A stretch of DNA of 64,000 bases from Erythrobacter sp. SCSIO 43205. GTDB taxonomy: Bacteria; Pseudomonadota; Alphaproteobacteria; Sphingomonadales; Sphingomonadaceae. Numbering within the stretch: position 1 is the stretch's first letter; the number at the start of each line of letters is the position of its first letter. Of the stretch, positions 23,138-31,214 are shown piece after piece. The notes beneath the pieces were generated by a model, which did not search any database, was not told where the DNA came from, and worked only from the letters and a program-made list of their open reading frames with translations. Location of the stretch: contig NZ_CP063202.1 in NCBI RefSeq assembly GCF_019904235.1, positions 1,116,001 to 1,180,000 of the forward strand, written 5' to 3'. A program made the position numbers and the translations under genes.

Positions 23138-25348
23138 ATGACTTTCAAACTGGCTCCATTAGCCTTTTCCGTTTCCGCCCTTGCGCTAACCACGGCTTGC
23201 ACAACCATGCCGCAGTCCGCTGAACCCCAATCCGTCAGCGAGAGCGCTGTCACCGCAATCCCAGAAGGGACCGGCTATTTCGCAAGCGATAGCACGCTGC
23301 CGTTCCACGCGCCTGACTTCACCAAGATCAGCGAAGACGATTACCTGCCAGCATTCGAGCAAGGTATGGCAATCCAGAAGGCCGAAGTGCAGGCGATCCT
23401 CGACAATCCAGAGGCGCCCACCTTCGAAAACACCATCGTAGCGCTTGAGAAATCGGGCCGGATGTTGGGGCGGGTGAGCCGGGTTTTCTTCCAGCTCACG
23501 GGCACGCACACCAACGACAATCTTGATGCGATCCGCAAAGAGGTGAGCCCCAAGCTCACCGCCCACGGCGACAGCATCACTTTGAACCCGGAACTGTTTG
23601 CGCGGGTAAAAGCGGTTTATGACAACCGCGCTGCGATGACGATGACGCGCGAAGATGCAAAGCTGCTTGAAGGCACGTATGACGCGATGGTGCAAGCAGG
23701 CGCGCTTTTGAGCGAAGCCGAGGTCGAGCAGGTCAAGGCGATCAACTCGCAGCTGTCCGAACTTACAACCGAATTTGGCCAATTGGCGCGCAATGCGATG
23801 GCGGAACAACCCGTAATCTTTGACAGTGTCGACGAACTCGAAGGCCTTTCGGATGGCGACATTCGCGCAGCCGCCGATTTCGCGGCAAGCCTTGGTCATG
23901 AAGGCAAATATGCCATTGCCCTGCAAAATACGACGCAGCAGCCATTGATCCCGGCGATGGATAAGCGCGAAAGCCGTCAAAAGCTGTTCGAGGCAAGCTA
24001 TCACCGCGCCGATGGCACAACCGACATCGACACCCGCCTGCTGATCGCGCGCATCGCTGAATTGCGCGCAGAAAAAGCGGCGATTTTCGGCAAGCCTGAT
24101 TGGGCAAGCTATACCATGTGGGACCGCATGGCAGAAACGCCTGAAACCGCGCTTGGCTTTATGGAGCAAATGGTTCCAGCTCTTGCCGCGACGCAGCGTC
24201 GTGAGGCGGAAATGCTGAACGAAGCCATCGCCGAAGATGGCGGCGATTATGAGGTGAAGCCATGGGATTGGTATCGCTATGCCAATGCAATCAAGGCCGA
24301 GAAATACGACCTCGATGAAGACGCGGTGATGGAATATTTCGTTCTCGACAAAGTGCTTGAGGACGGCGTGTTCTACATGGCTGAAAAGCTTTACGGCCTC
24401 ACCTTTGAACGTCGCTATGACCTGCCTGTCTATCACGAAGATGTGTGGGTCTATACCGTGTTCGAGGAAGACGGTTCTGAACTTGGCCTGTTCTATTTCG
24501 ATCCATTCCAGCGCCCATCAAAGCGCGGCGGTGCGTGGATGAGCAACTTCGTCGATCAAAGCTATCTGTGGGACACCAAGCCGGTGATCTACAACGTGCT
24601 CAACATCCCCAAAGCGCCAGAGGGCGAGCCGCAGCTCGTCAGTTTCGATTGGGTCAACACCACCTTCCACGAATTCGGCCACGCGCTGCACGGCTTTTTC
24701 GCGGATCAGAAGTACGAAAGCCTCTCTGGCACAGCGACCGCGCGCGATTTTGTCGAGTACCCAAGCCAGGTTCACGAAATGTGGATGACATGGCCAGAAG
24801 TGCTGCAGAACTACGCTTTCCATTACGAGACAGGCGAACCGATCCCGGCTGAAATGATCGAGAAGATCGAAGCGGCTTCCAAATTCAACCAGGGTTATGA
24901 CTTTGGCGAAACGGTTGAGGCGGCGCTGCTTGATATGAAGTGGTCTGCGCTCACCAAGGAAGAGGCAGCGGCGCTTGATACGCCTGAGAAAGTGTCGGCT
25001 TTCGAGCGCAATTCTCTTGAAGAGCTTGGCCTTGAAATTGATCTGGTGCCACCGCGTTATCGCAGCACCTATTTCAACCACGTCTTCTCCTCGCCCACGG
25101 GTTATTCGGCTGGTTATTACAGCTATTTGTGGACGCAAATGCTCGACCATGACAGCCGCAACTGGTTTGCCGAAAATGGCGGTTTGTCGCGTGAAGCGGG
25201 TCAGCATTACCGAGAAACAGTGCTGAGCCGCGGTGGAACGATGGACTATTTCGAGATGTATCAGAATTTCGCCGGGCGTAAGCCGGATGTGAAATATATG
25301 CTGGAATATCTTGGCCTGACCTCTGAAGACGAGGGCGCGGCTGAATAA
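23138..25348 (+). CDS. M3 family peptidyl-dipeptidase (Dcp-like), probable lipoprotein
   Basis: The 736-residue protein begins MTFKLAPLAF and has a hydrophobic segment ending LALTTACTT, a probable though not perfect lipobox with Cys near residue 21. The metal site HEFGH is at residues 511-515 inside VNTTFHEFGHALHGFF, with the downstream glutamate in FVEYPSQVHEMWM. Length and spacing fit the M3A Dcp group, which removes dipeptides from peptide C-termini. The lipid anchor would place this copy in the periplasm rather than the cytoplasm. The frame is open upstream, but ATG 23138 gives the export signal. It is flanked by a 172-bp leader and a strong terminator, so it is monocistronic. Confidence 0.94.
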   Translation: MTFKLAPLAFSVSALALTTACTTMPQSAEPQSVSESAVTAIPEGTGYFASDSTLPFHAPDFTKISEDDYLPAFEQGMAIQKAEVQAILDNPEAPTFENTIVALEKSGRMLGRVSRVFFQLTGTHTNDNLDAIRKEVSPKLTAHGDSITLNPELFARVKAVYDNRAAMTMTREDAKLLEGTYDAMVQAGALLSEAEVEQVKAINSQLSELTTEFGQLARNAMAEQPVIFDSVDELEGLSDGDIRAAADFAASLGHEGKYAIALQNTTQQPLIPAMDKRESRQKLFEASYHRADGTTDIDTRLLIARIAELRAEKAAIFGKPDWASYTMWDRMAETPETALGFMEQMVPALAATQRREAEMLNEAIAEDGGDYEVKPWDWYRYANAIKAEKYDLDEDAVMEYFVLDKVLEDGVFYMAEKLYGLTFERRYDLPVYHEDVWVYTVFEEDGSELGLFYFDPFQRPSKRGGAWMSNFVDQSYLWDTKPVIYNVLNIPKAPEGEPQLVSFDWVNTTFHEFGHALHGFFADQKYESLSGTATARDFVEYPSQVHEMWMTWPEVLQNYAFHYETGEPIPAEMIEKIEAASKFNQGYDFGETVEAALLDMKWSALTKEEAAALDTPEKVSAFERNSLEELGLEIDLVPPRYRSTYFNHVFSSPTGYSAGYYSYLWTQMLDHDSRNWFAENGGLSREAGQHYRETVLSRGGTMDYFEMYQNFAGRKPDVKYMLEYLGLTSEDEGAAE

Positions 25349-25365
25349 GCTTGGTTCGACCTATT

Positions 25366-25407
25366 AAAAAAGCCCCGCCGCGCGCTCTGAGCCCGGCGGG
25401 GTTTTTT
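25366..25407. terminator. Bidirectional terminator between M3 peptidase and tetR
   Basis: The 8-bp stem CCCCGCCG (25373-25380) pairs with 25394-25401, with an A run before and a T run after. It lies between convergent genes. Confidence 0.92.
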
Positions 25408-25415
25408 CATGCCAA

Positions 25416-26066
25416 TCAGTCAGCGGGTCTGGCAATCCCGGCGCGCAGGATCTGGTTGACCCGCGCAGCCACATCATCGGGGGAGGGGCGGGGCCCGGCC
25501 GTGTCCCAGATCGCATAGCGAAGGCCGATGAAAACGTTCATCCCCATGACCGCCCACGCCTCAAGCTCGCCAAGATCGTCGCGCAATTCCCCATCTTTGA
25601 CGCCCGCCGCAAGCCGCCCTTCGATGCGCTTGGCGATTGTTTCATAGTGCTGGCGGTAGCTGGCCGGATCGACGAACTCGGCCTCGTCGATGATGCGATA
25701 GACTTCCTTATGCTCACGCGCGAAGCCGAGAAAGGCGGAAAGAGCAGCCGCTTCGGTTTCGAGCGCGCTCATGCCATCATCAATCGCGCCGCGCGCGCTC
25801 GACATAACGTTTGCGCTCATATCGTTGACGAGCGCGCGGAAGAGTGCGTCCTTGCTGTCGAAATAGGTGTAGAACGTGCCCAGCGCGACGCCAGCGCGCC
25901 GCGTGATCGAGCTCACCGATGCCTCGTGAAAACCCTTTTCGCCAAACTCGGTCGCTGAAGCATCGAGCAGCTTGCGCAGCGTCTTTCGCCCGCGCTCTGT
26001 GCGCGGTGTTTTCGCCTCATTGGGGATAGATGCCGCACTTTCAAATGCAGCCGCACTCTCGCTCAT
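25416..26066 (-). CDS. TetR/AcrR family transcriptional regulator
   Basis: The 216-residue protein has the TetR N-terminal helix-turn-helix at about residues 25-75: LLDASATEFGEKGFHEASV, then SSITRRAGVALGTFYTYF and DSKDALFRALV. The C-terminal part is helical and variable, as expected for the ligand-binding domain. The start is the ATG ending at 26066, with GGAGGAGAG upstream on the minus strand. It is divergent from a TonB-dependent receptor, with a perfect palindrome between the two starts that is probably its operator. It most likely represses itself and the receptor until a ligand, perhaps an acyl compound, is present; the ligand is not known. Confidence 0.92.
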   Translation of the reverse strand: MSESAAAFESAASIPNEAKTPRTERGRKTLRKLLDASATEFGEKGFHEASVSSITRRAGVALGTFYTYFDSKDALFRALVNDMSANVMSSARGAIDDGMSALETEAAALSAFLGFAREHKEVYRIIDEAEFVDPASYRQHYETIAKRIEGRLAAGVKDGELRDDLGELEAWAVMGMNVFIGLRYAIWDTAGPRPSPDDVAARVNQILRAGIARPAD

Positions 26067-26122
26067 CCGTCTCTCCTCCGCCTCTCGCCTAGGGATAAAA
26101 AATGCGCGGCACAAGTTCTAAC

Positions 26123-26145
26123 TTGAAAGTTGGTTCAACTTTCAA
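26123..26145. promoter_or_regulatory. Perfect palindrome, probable TetR operator
   Basis: Two exact 10-bp arms (TTGAAAGTTG and its reverse complement) surround GTT. It lies between the divergent tetR (start 26066) and receptor (start 26183) genes, about 40-60 bases from each start. Its size and symmetry fit a TetR dimer site. Confidence 0.75.
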
Positions 26146-26182
26146 TACTGGGAGGAGTAACGAGACAATTGGGAGAGAGTTC

Positions 26183-28528
26183 ATGTTGAAATTCGTGGCC
26201 AAAAGCCGTGCCTTGCTTATGGTGAGCGGCGCTTTTGTTGCGGGGCTCGCTAGCCCGGCGATGGCGCAAAATTCGGTTGCTGAGCAAGCGAGTGAAGATG
26301 AAGGCAACAACACCATCATCGTGACCGCACGCCGGCGTGAAGAGCGTTTGATTGACGTTCCGATCTCCATTTCCGCAGTCACCGGCGAACAGCTTGAGCA
26401 ACAAGGCGTACTTGAGCTTACCCAAGTCGCTCAACAAGTTCCCAACATCACTCTTGAAGTAAGCCGCGGCACTAACACCACGCTCACCGCCTTTATCCGC
26501 GGCGTTGGTCAGCAAGACCCGGTCGCAGGGTTCGAAGCAGGCGTTGGCGTGTACGTTGACGACGTATACCTCAACCGCCCACAGGCCGCCGTTCTTGATG
26601 TCTATGATGTTGAACGCATCGAAGTGCTGCGCGGTCCACAAGGCACACTTTACGGCCGCAACACCATCGGCGGCGCGATCAAATATGTGACCGCGCGCCT
26701 GCCCGATGAAACAAGTGTCAGCGTGCGCGGCACCGTTGGCAATTACGATCAGGCCGACCTTATCGTCACCGCCTCCACGCCCATCACCGATGAACTGCGC
26801 ATCGGGGCAAGCGGTGCGCGTCTCTCACGCGGCGGATTTGGTGACAATCTGACGCTGGGCACCGAAAACTACAATAAAGACGTTTGGGCAGGTCGCGGCA
26901 CAATCGAATATGACAGCGGCCCTGTCTTCGTTCGCCTGTCGGGTGACTATGTCAAAGACGATAGCGAAGCGCGTCAGGGCTCGCGCCTTATTCCCGGCCT
27001 TTTGACAGGCGCACCCGTGCTTGACGACGTGTTCGACACGCGCGCAGGACTTAATGTCGTTGATCAGGAGGTTGAGGCTTATGGCGGCGCGCTTAACGTT
27101 GCGATTGAGCTTTCCGATACGATTACTCTGAAGTCGATCACTGGCTATCGCGAAGACAAATCAACGACGCCAATCGACTTCGATTCGCTGCCATCGGGCG
27201 ACCTCGATGTGCCTGCGATCTATGAAAACGATCAATTCAGCCAGGAGCTGCAGATCCTTTATGAAGGTGACAGGCTTTCTGGTGTGGTCGGTGCGTATTA
27301 TCTTGATGCAAGCGCCTTCACCGCCTTTGACGTGCTGCTTGAAAACACCGGCGCGCTCATCAGCCTGCCGGGTTTGAATGCTCAGACCTTGGGCGATGTG
27401 GACACCGAAACGTGGAGCGTTTTTGGCGATTTCACCTATGACCTGACCGATACCGTCAGCATCAGCGTGGGTGGCCGTTACACCAATGACAAACGCACCA
27501 GCCGGGTCTTGCGCACGACCTTCATCGGTGGTTTCTCCGATCTGTTCATTCCGAACAGTCCGGCAATTGCGATTGCTACGACCAGTGATTTTCTGGGCAG
27601 CGAAACCTTTACCGATTTCAACCCGCGCGCCTCAATCAGCTGGCAGCCAAACGCCGATCACAACGTCTATTTCACCTATTCACAAGGCTTTAAAGGCGGC
27701 GGCTTTGACCCGCGCGGGCAAACCACGGCGGCCCCTGACCTTGATGGCGATGGCGACATTGATTTTGATGATCAGTTCCAGTTCCTGCGCTTTGCGCCAG
27801 AGACGGTGGACAGCTTCGAGCTTGGTTATAAAGCCTCGCTTCTCGACAACCGTTTGAACATCTCCATCGCTGGTTTTGTAAGCCAGTATGACGATGTGCA
27901 AATTCCCGGATCCGTCGGTGTTGACAGCAATAATGACGGCATCAACGACAGCTTTATCGGCATCACATCAAACGCCGCGTCCGCTGACATCAACGGGATC
28001 GAGTTTGAAGGTAATGCGCTTGTTGGCGAAGACTTTGCAGGCGACGGTTCGCGCTTCAGCGTCAATTGGTCGCTGGGCGTGATCGATGCGAGCTTCAACG
28101 AGTTCATCGACGCATTTGGCAATGACGTGGCCGATCAACGCGTGTTCCAGAACACGCCGGACATCACCGCCCACATGGGCTTTAACCTTGGCATTCCAGC
28201 AGCAAGCGGCATGGTCGATTTCTTCGGCGTATTGTCCCTTCGTTCGGATGCGAGCCAGTTTGAAACGCCTAATCCCTTCCTTGATCAGGATGGCTTTGTG
28301 CTGGCCGATGCAAGCATCGTTTACTCCGATGACGATGACCGTTTCTCCATCGGCGCGCACGTGAAGAACATCTTCGACAAGGAATATATCGTCGCAGGTT
28401 ATAACTTCGTCGCGGGCGGCACGCCTCCGGGCACTCCGTTCGTGCCGACATTGGGCCTCGAAGGCACGCTCACCGGATTTTACGGCGACCCACGCCGGTT
28501 CTACATCACGGGTGAGTTCAACTTCTAA
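26183..28528 (+). CDS. TonB-dependent outer-membrane receptor (second)
   Basis: The 781-residue protein has a signal peptide ending SPAMAQN (residue 24). A TonB-box-like IIVTARRREERL follows, then a plug domain (ISISAVTGEQLEQQGV, FIRGVGQQDPVAG, IEVLRGPQGTLYGRNTIGG) and a beta-barrel ending FYITGEFNF. In the barrel near residues 519 and 581 are two EF-hand-like loops, DLDGDGDIDFDD and DSNNDGIND, which may bind calcium outside the cell. ATG 26183 is chosen for the signal peptide; GGGAGAGAG stands just before it. It is divergent from tetR and upstream of a crotonase gene, so a hydrophobic or carboxylic substrate is plausible but unproven. Confidence 0.94.
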   Translation: MLKFVAKSRALLMVSGAFVAGLASPAMAQNSVAEQASEDEGNNTIIVTARRREERLIDVPISISAVTGEQLEQQGVLELTQVAQQVPNITLEVSRGTNTTLTAFIRGVGQQDPVAGFEAGVGVYVDDVYLNRPQAAVLDVYDVERIEVLRGPQGTLYGRNTIGGAIKYVTARLPDETSVSVRGTVGNYDQADLIVTASTPITDELRIGASGARLSRGGFGDNLTLGTENYNKDVWAGRGTIEYDSGPVFVRLSGDYVKDDSEARQGSRLIPGLLTGAPVLDDVFDTRAGLNVVDQEVEAYGGALNVAIELSDTITLKSITGYREDKSTTPIDFDSLPSGDLDVPAIYENDQFSQELQILYEGDRLSGVVGAYYLDASAFTAFDVLLENTGALISLPGLNAQTLGDVDTETWSVFGDFTYDLTDTVSISVGGRYTNDKRTSRVLRTTFIGGFSDLFIPNSPAIAIATTSDFLGSETFTDFNPRASISWQPNADHNVYFTYSQGFKGGGFDPRGQTTAAPDLDGDGDIDFDDQFQFLRFAPETVDSFELGYKASLLDNRLNISIAGFVSQYDDVQIPGSVGVDSNNDGINDSFIGITSNAASADINGIEFEGNALVGEDFAGDGSRFSVNWSLGVIDASFNEFIDAFGNDVADQRVFQNTPDITAHMGFNLGIPAASGMVDFFGVLSLRSDASQFETPNPFLDQDGFVLADASIVYSDDDDRFSIGAHVKNIFDKEYIVAGYNFVAGGTPPGTPFVPTLGLEGTLTGFYGDPRRFYITGEFNF

Positions 28529-28578
28529 GCTGCTTTCCTACTCAGAACCCACCTCTCTAAATATAGGGGATGGTCAAA

Positions 28579-28649
28579 GCCCGCCTTTTGCGTTCAATTG
28601 GGTCCCAGAACACCACTGGGATGCCAGGTTCGCGAAGGGCGGGTTTTTT
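28579..28649 (+). terminator. Long nested terminator after the second receptor gene
   Basis: An outer stem of 13-14 bp (28579-28592 with 28631-28644, including G-T pairs) encloses an inner hairpin TCCCAG/CTGGGA (28603-28608 with 28616-28621). A run of six T follows. Confidence 0.8.
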
Positions 28650-28656
28650 GTCGCCT

Positions 28657-28683
28657 TGAACAGTGTCTCAAGTGTCTCAAACG
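28657..28683 (+). repeat. 27-bp dispersed repeat, intergenic copy
   Basis: The core GTGTCTCAAGTGTCTCA is itself a tandem of GTGTCTCA units. The same 27 bases occur in inverted orientation at 62560-62586 inside the lysozyme gene. This copy lies just before the crotonase gene. Confidence 0.8.
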
Positions 28684-28697
28684 AGAGAGGGAACCCA

Positions 28698-29570
28698 ATG
28701 AGCAACTACACGCAAATTCTCGTCGATAAGACCGATGGCATCGCAACGATTACATTGAACCGCCCGGAGAAAATGAACGCCTACACCCGCATCATGGGTG
28801 AGGAAATCATGGCGGCGATGGATGATATTGACGCCGATGACGATGTGCGTGCAGTGATTTTTACCGGTAGCGGAGAGCGCGCGTTTTGTGCAGGTGCGGA
28901 CCTGACGCCGGAAGGGGGAGGGCACGTATTTTCCGATCCCACGCAGGTTGATGATCTTTCTGATGAACGCGTGCGCGATGGCGGCGGGCTTTTGACGCTG
29001 CGCCTGTTTGAAAGCAAGAAGCCGCTGATTTCTGCGTGCAATGGTGTGGCGGTGGGCGTTGGCTCGACAATGCAGCTGGCGATGGACATCCGGCTTGCAG
29101 CGTCTCATGCGCGCTATGGCTTTGTCTTTGCGCGGCGCGGCATCGTGCCAGAGGCGTGCTCAAGCTGGTTTCTGCCGCGCCTTGTCGGCATCTCTCAGGC
29201 ATTGGAGTGGTGTTATTCGGGCCGCGTTTTCGATGCTGAGGAAGCGAAAGCGGGCGGGCTTGTGCGATCCATCCACGCGCCCGATGATCTTATGCTTGAG
29301 GCGCGCAGCATCGCGCGTGAAATCGCTGAAAACACCTCTGCCGTCTCTGTCTCTATGACGCGGGCGATGATGTGGCGCTTGATGAATACCGATCACCCGA
29401 TGGAAGCGCATAAGATTGACAGCCGCGCGATCTATCGCCTGTCGCGCGGGGCTGATGCGAAAGAGGGGATTGCAAGCTTCCTTGAAAAGCGCGCCCCTGA
29501 ATATCCGGGCAAGGTGAGCGAGGATATGCCTGATTTCTATCCCTGGTGGGAGACACGGGCCTACGAATAG
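28698..29570 (+). CDS. Enoyl-CoA hydratase/isomerase (crotonase) family protein
   Basis: This 290-residue crotonase-fold protein has the first oxyanion-hole region RAFCAGADL near residues 56-64 and a second in SACNGVAVGVGSTMQLAMD. The stretch RRGIVPEACSSWFLPRLVG carries the glutamate expected at one of the hydratase acidic positions. It probably hydrates or isomerises an enoyl-CoA thioester; the substrate is not fixed. ATG 28698 is chosen because GAGAGAGGGAAC precedes it and upstream codons run through a terminator and a repeat. It is followed at 65 bp by a MarR gene in the same direction, which may regulate it. Confidence 0.92.
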   Translation: MSNYTQILVDKTDGIATITLNRPEKMNAYTRIMGEEIMAAMDDIDADDDVRAVIFTGSGERAFCAGADLTPEGGGHVFSDPTQVDDLSDERVRDGGGLLTLRLFESKKPLISACNGVAVGVGSTMQLAMDIRLAASHARYGFVFARRGIVPEACSSWFLPRLVGISQALEWCYSGRVFDAEEAKAGGLVRSIHAPDDLMLEARSIAREIAENTSAVSVSMTRAMMWRLMNTDHPMEAHKIDSRAIYRLSRGADAKEGIASFLEKRAPEYPGKVSEDMPDFYPWWETRAYE

Positions 29571-29635
29571 GGCGCAAACAGAGCTGATCGCGTGCTGTCT
29601 TGTCTGAAGACTGGTTTCATGGGAAACCGCATCCG

Positions 29636-30127
29636 ATGACACAGGACACTTCTTTCAAAAGCGGTGACAATCAACTCGCCAGCTTTCTGCCTTATCAGCT
29701 TTCCATTACCTCGAACGCGGTGAGCGGTCTGATCGCGCAGCGCTATCGTTCGCGATTTGGTTTGAAGGTCACTGAATGGCGGGTGATTGCGGTTCTGGGC
29801 GATGCACACACTCAGGACGGCGGCATGACTCAGCGCGACCTCACTGAGGCGACTTTGATGGATAAGGTTGCGGTCAACCGGGCGTGCAAAGTGCTTGAAG
29901 AACGCGGGCTTATCGCGCGGGTCGAGAATGAGGCGGATGGCCGCTCGCATCTCCTGGCTTTGACTGATGAGGGGCAGGGCATCCACCGCGAAGTCATGCC
30001 GCTTGCCAAAGCGACTGAGCGCGACTTGCTGGATGGCCTTGATGACGCAGAGGAAGCTGCGCTTCGATCAATGCTTGCCAAATTAAGGGCGCGGGCAGGG
30101 GCCTTGGCGAGCTTCCCCAAAGAGTGA
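29636..30127 (+). CDS. MarR family transcriptional regulator
   Basis: The 163-residue protein has the winged-helix MarR core: WRVIAVLGDA, then MTQRDLTEATLMDKVAVNRACKVLEERGL and the wing ARVENEADGRSHLLALTDEG. Helices on both sides would form the dimer. ATG 29636 is preferred over TTG 29600 because it opens a normal MarR N-terminus. MarR proteins usually repress nearby genes until a small aromatic or acyl ligand binds; the crotonase gene just upstream is the natural candidate target. It is convergent with tadC. Confidence 0.93.
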   Translation: MTQDTSFKSGDNQLASFLPYQLSITSNAVSGLIAQRYRSRFGLKVTEWRVIAVLGDAHTQDGGMTQRDLTEATLMDKVAVNRACKVLEERGLIARVENEADGRSHLLALTDEGQGIHREVMPLAKATERDLLDGLDDAEEAALRSMLAKLRARAGALASFPKE

Positions 30128-30130
30128 ACC

Positions 30131-30170
30131 AAAAAGGGCCAGCGCGTCGGGTAACGCACTGGCCCTCTTC
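30131..30170. terminator. Terminator between marR and tadC
   Basis: AGGGCCAG (30135-30142) pairs with 30159-30166, and the stem extends inward after one mismatch. The A run 30131-30135 supplies the T tract for the minus-strand tad operon; the plus side is weaker. Confidence 0.82.
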
Positions 30171-30188
30171 GTTTGTCGGTGTCTGGTG

Positions 30189-31196
30189 CTACTCTTGCGG
30201 TGCCACCAGAGCATCGGAGATCGAACAGGCCGCCGGGCCCAGGATCACGATGAAGAGCACGGGCAGAATGAACATGATCAGCGGAATGGTCATGATCGCT
30301 GGCAGACGTGCAGCTTTCTCTTCGGCGCGCATCATGCGCTCGTTGCGGAATTCAGCAGAGAGCACGCGCAAGGCCGAGGCAAGCGGCGTACCATAGCGTT
30401 CTGTTTGAACCATGGTGGTGACAACGCCTTTCACCGCTTCGAGGTCGACGCGGTAAGCAAGGTTGTCGAACGCCATTTTGCGTTCGGTGAGGAACGAGAG
30501 TTCAATCGCGGTGAGCGCAAATTCATCGCCAAGCTCAGGATAGGCGCGGCCCAGTTCCTTTGCCACGCGGTTAAAGGCGGCGTCCACGGTCAGACCCGCT
30601 TCGGCGCAGATCACCAGAAGGTCGAGCGCATCAGGCAGGCCTTTCTGGATTTCGGCGGTGCGCTTGCTGGCAAGATTGGAGAGGTAAAGCTCAGGCCCTT
30701 TGTAGCCAAGCCCGACGAGAGCGGCGAAACCGAACAGCTTCTTGATCGAGCCCTCGCCAAAATCGAGCACGTCGAGCCAGTAGAACAGGACAAAACCCAG
30801 CGCGCCAAAGATGATCGGCAGAACCGCGCGCAGACCAATGATGATCACGGCGAGTTCCTTGTTGCGGATCCCGGCGTGGGCGAGCTTTTGCTGCACCTCT
30901 TCGATCTGGCTCTTTTCGAGCACGTTCATTTTGCCCAGGCTGTCTTTCACCTTGTCGGTGGTGTCAGACCTGCGCACGAGGCTGGCGCGCTTGCGCGTGC
31001 CTCCGGTGACGATCCCGGCTTTCAATTCGTCGCGGCGCTCTTCCAGAGATTTGACGCGTTTGGCCATCGGATCCTTGATCGTCACCGCAGCATAGATCGC
31101 CATGATGACGGCAAAGGCGGCCAATCCTGCAAGGATGCTCCCGACAAGGATGACGTCAAAGCCAAGGAGCGTTGGTCCGGTTGGTTGATCAAGCAT
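30189..31196 (-). CDS. tadC: TadC, type II secretion system F-domain protein of the Tad pilus
   Basis: The 335-residue inner-membrane protein has an N-terminal transmembrane helix (about residues 13-38), a long cytoplasmic segment with the T2SSF domain (LPDALDLLVICAEAGLTVDAAF, VDLEAVKGVVTTMVQTERYGTPLA) and C-terminal hydrophobic helices (LIMFILPVLFIVILGPAAC). TadB and TadC together form the membrane platform for Flp pilus assembly. It is the last gene of the minus-strand cluster, 18 bp after tadB, and ends before a terminator. Its length and the order tadB-tadC match Caulobacter and other alphaproteobacteria. Confidence 0.95.
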   Translation of the reverse strand: MLDQPTGPTLLGFDVILVGSILAGLAAFAVIMAIYAAVTIKDPMAKRVKSLEERRDELKAGIVTGGTRKRASLVRRSDTTDKVKDSLGKMNVLEKSQIEEVQQKLAHAGIRNKELAVIIIGLRAVLPIIFGALGFVLFYWLDVLDFGEGSIKKLFGFAALVGLGYKGPELYLSNLASKRTAEIQKGLPDALDLLVICAEAGLTVDAAFNRVAKELGRAYPELGDEFALTAIELSFLTERKMAFDNLAYRVDLEAVKGVVTTMVQTERYGTPLASALRVLSAEFRNERMMRAEEKAARLPAIMTIPLIMFILPVLFIVILGPAACSISDALVAPQE

Positions 31197-31214
31197 TTTG
31201 AATTCCCTCCCGGA

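Noticed and set aside
23186..24436. Minus-strand ORF of 416 codons in the M3 peptidase gene
   Set aside because: Antisense to a gene with an intact HEFGH motif; no protein pattern.
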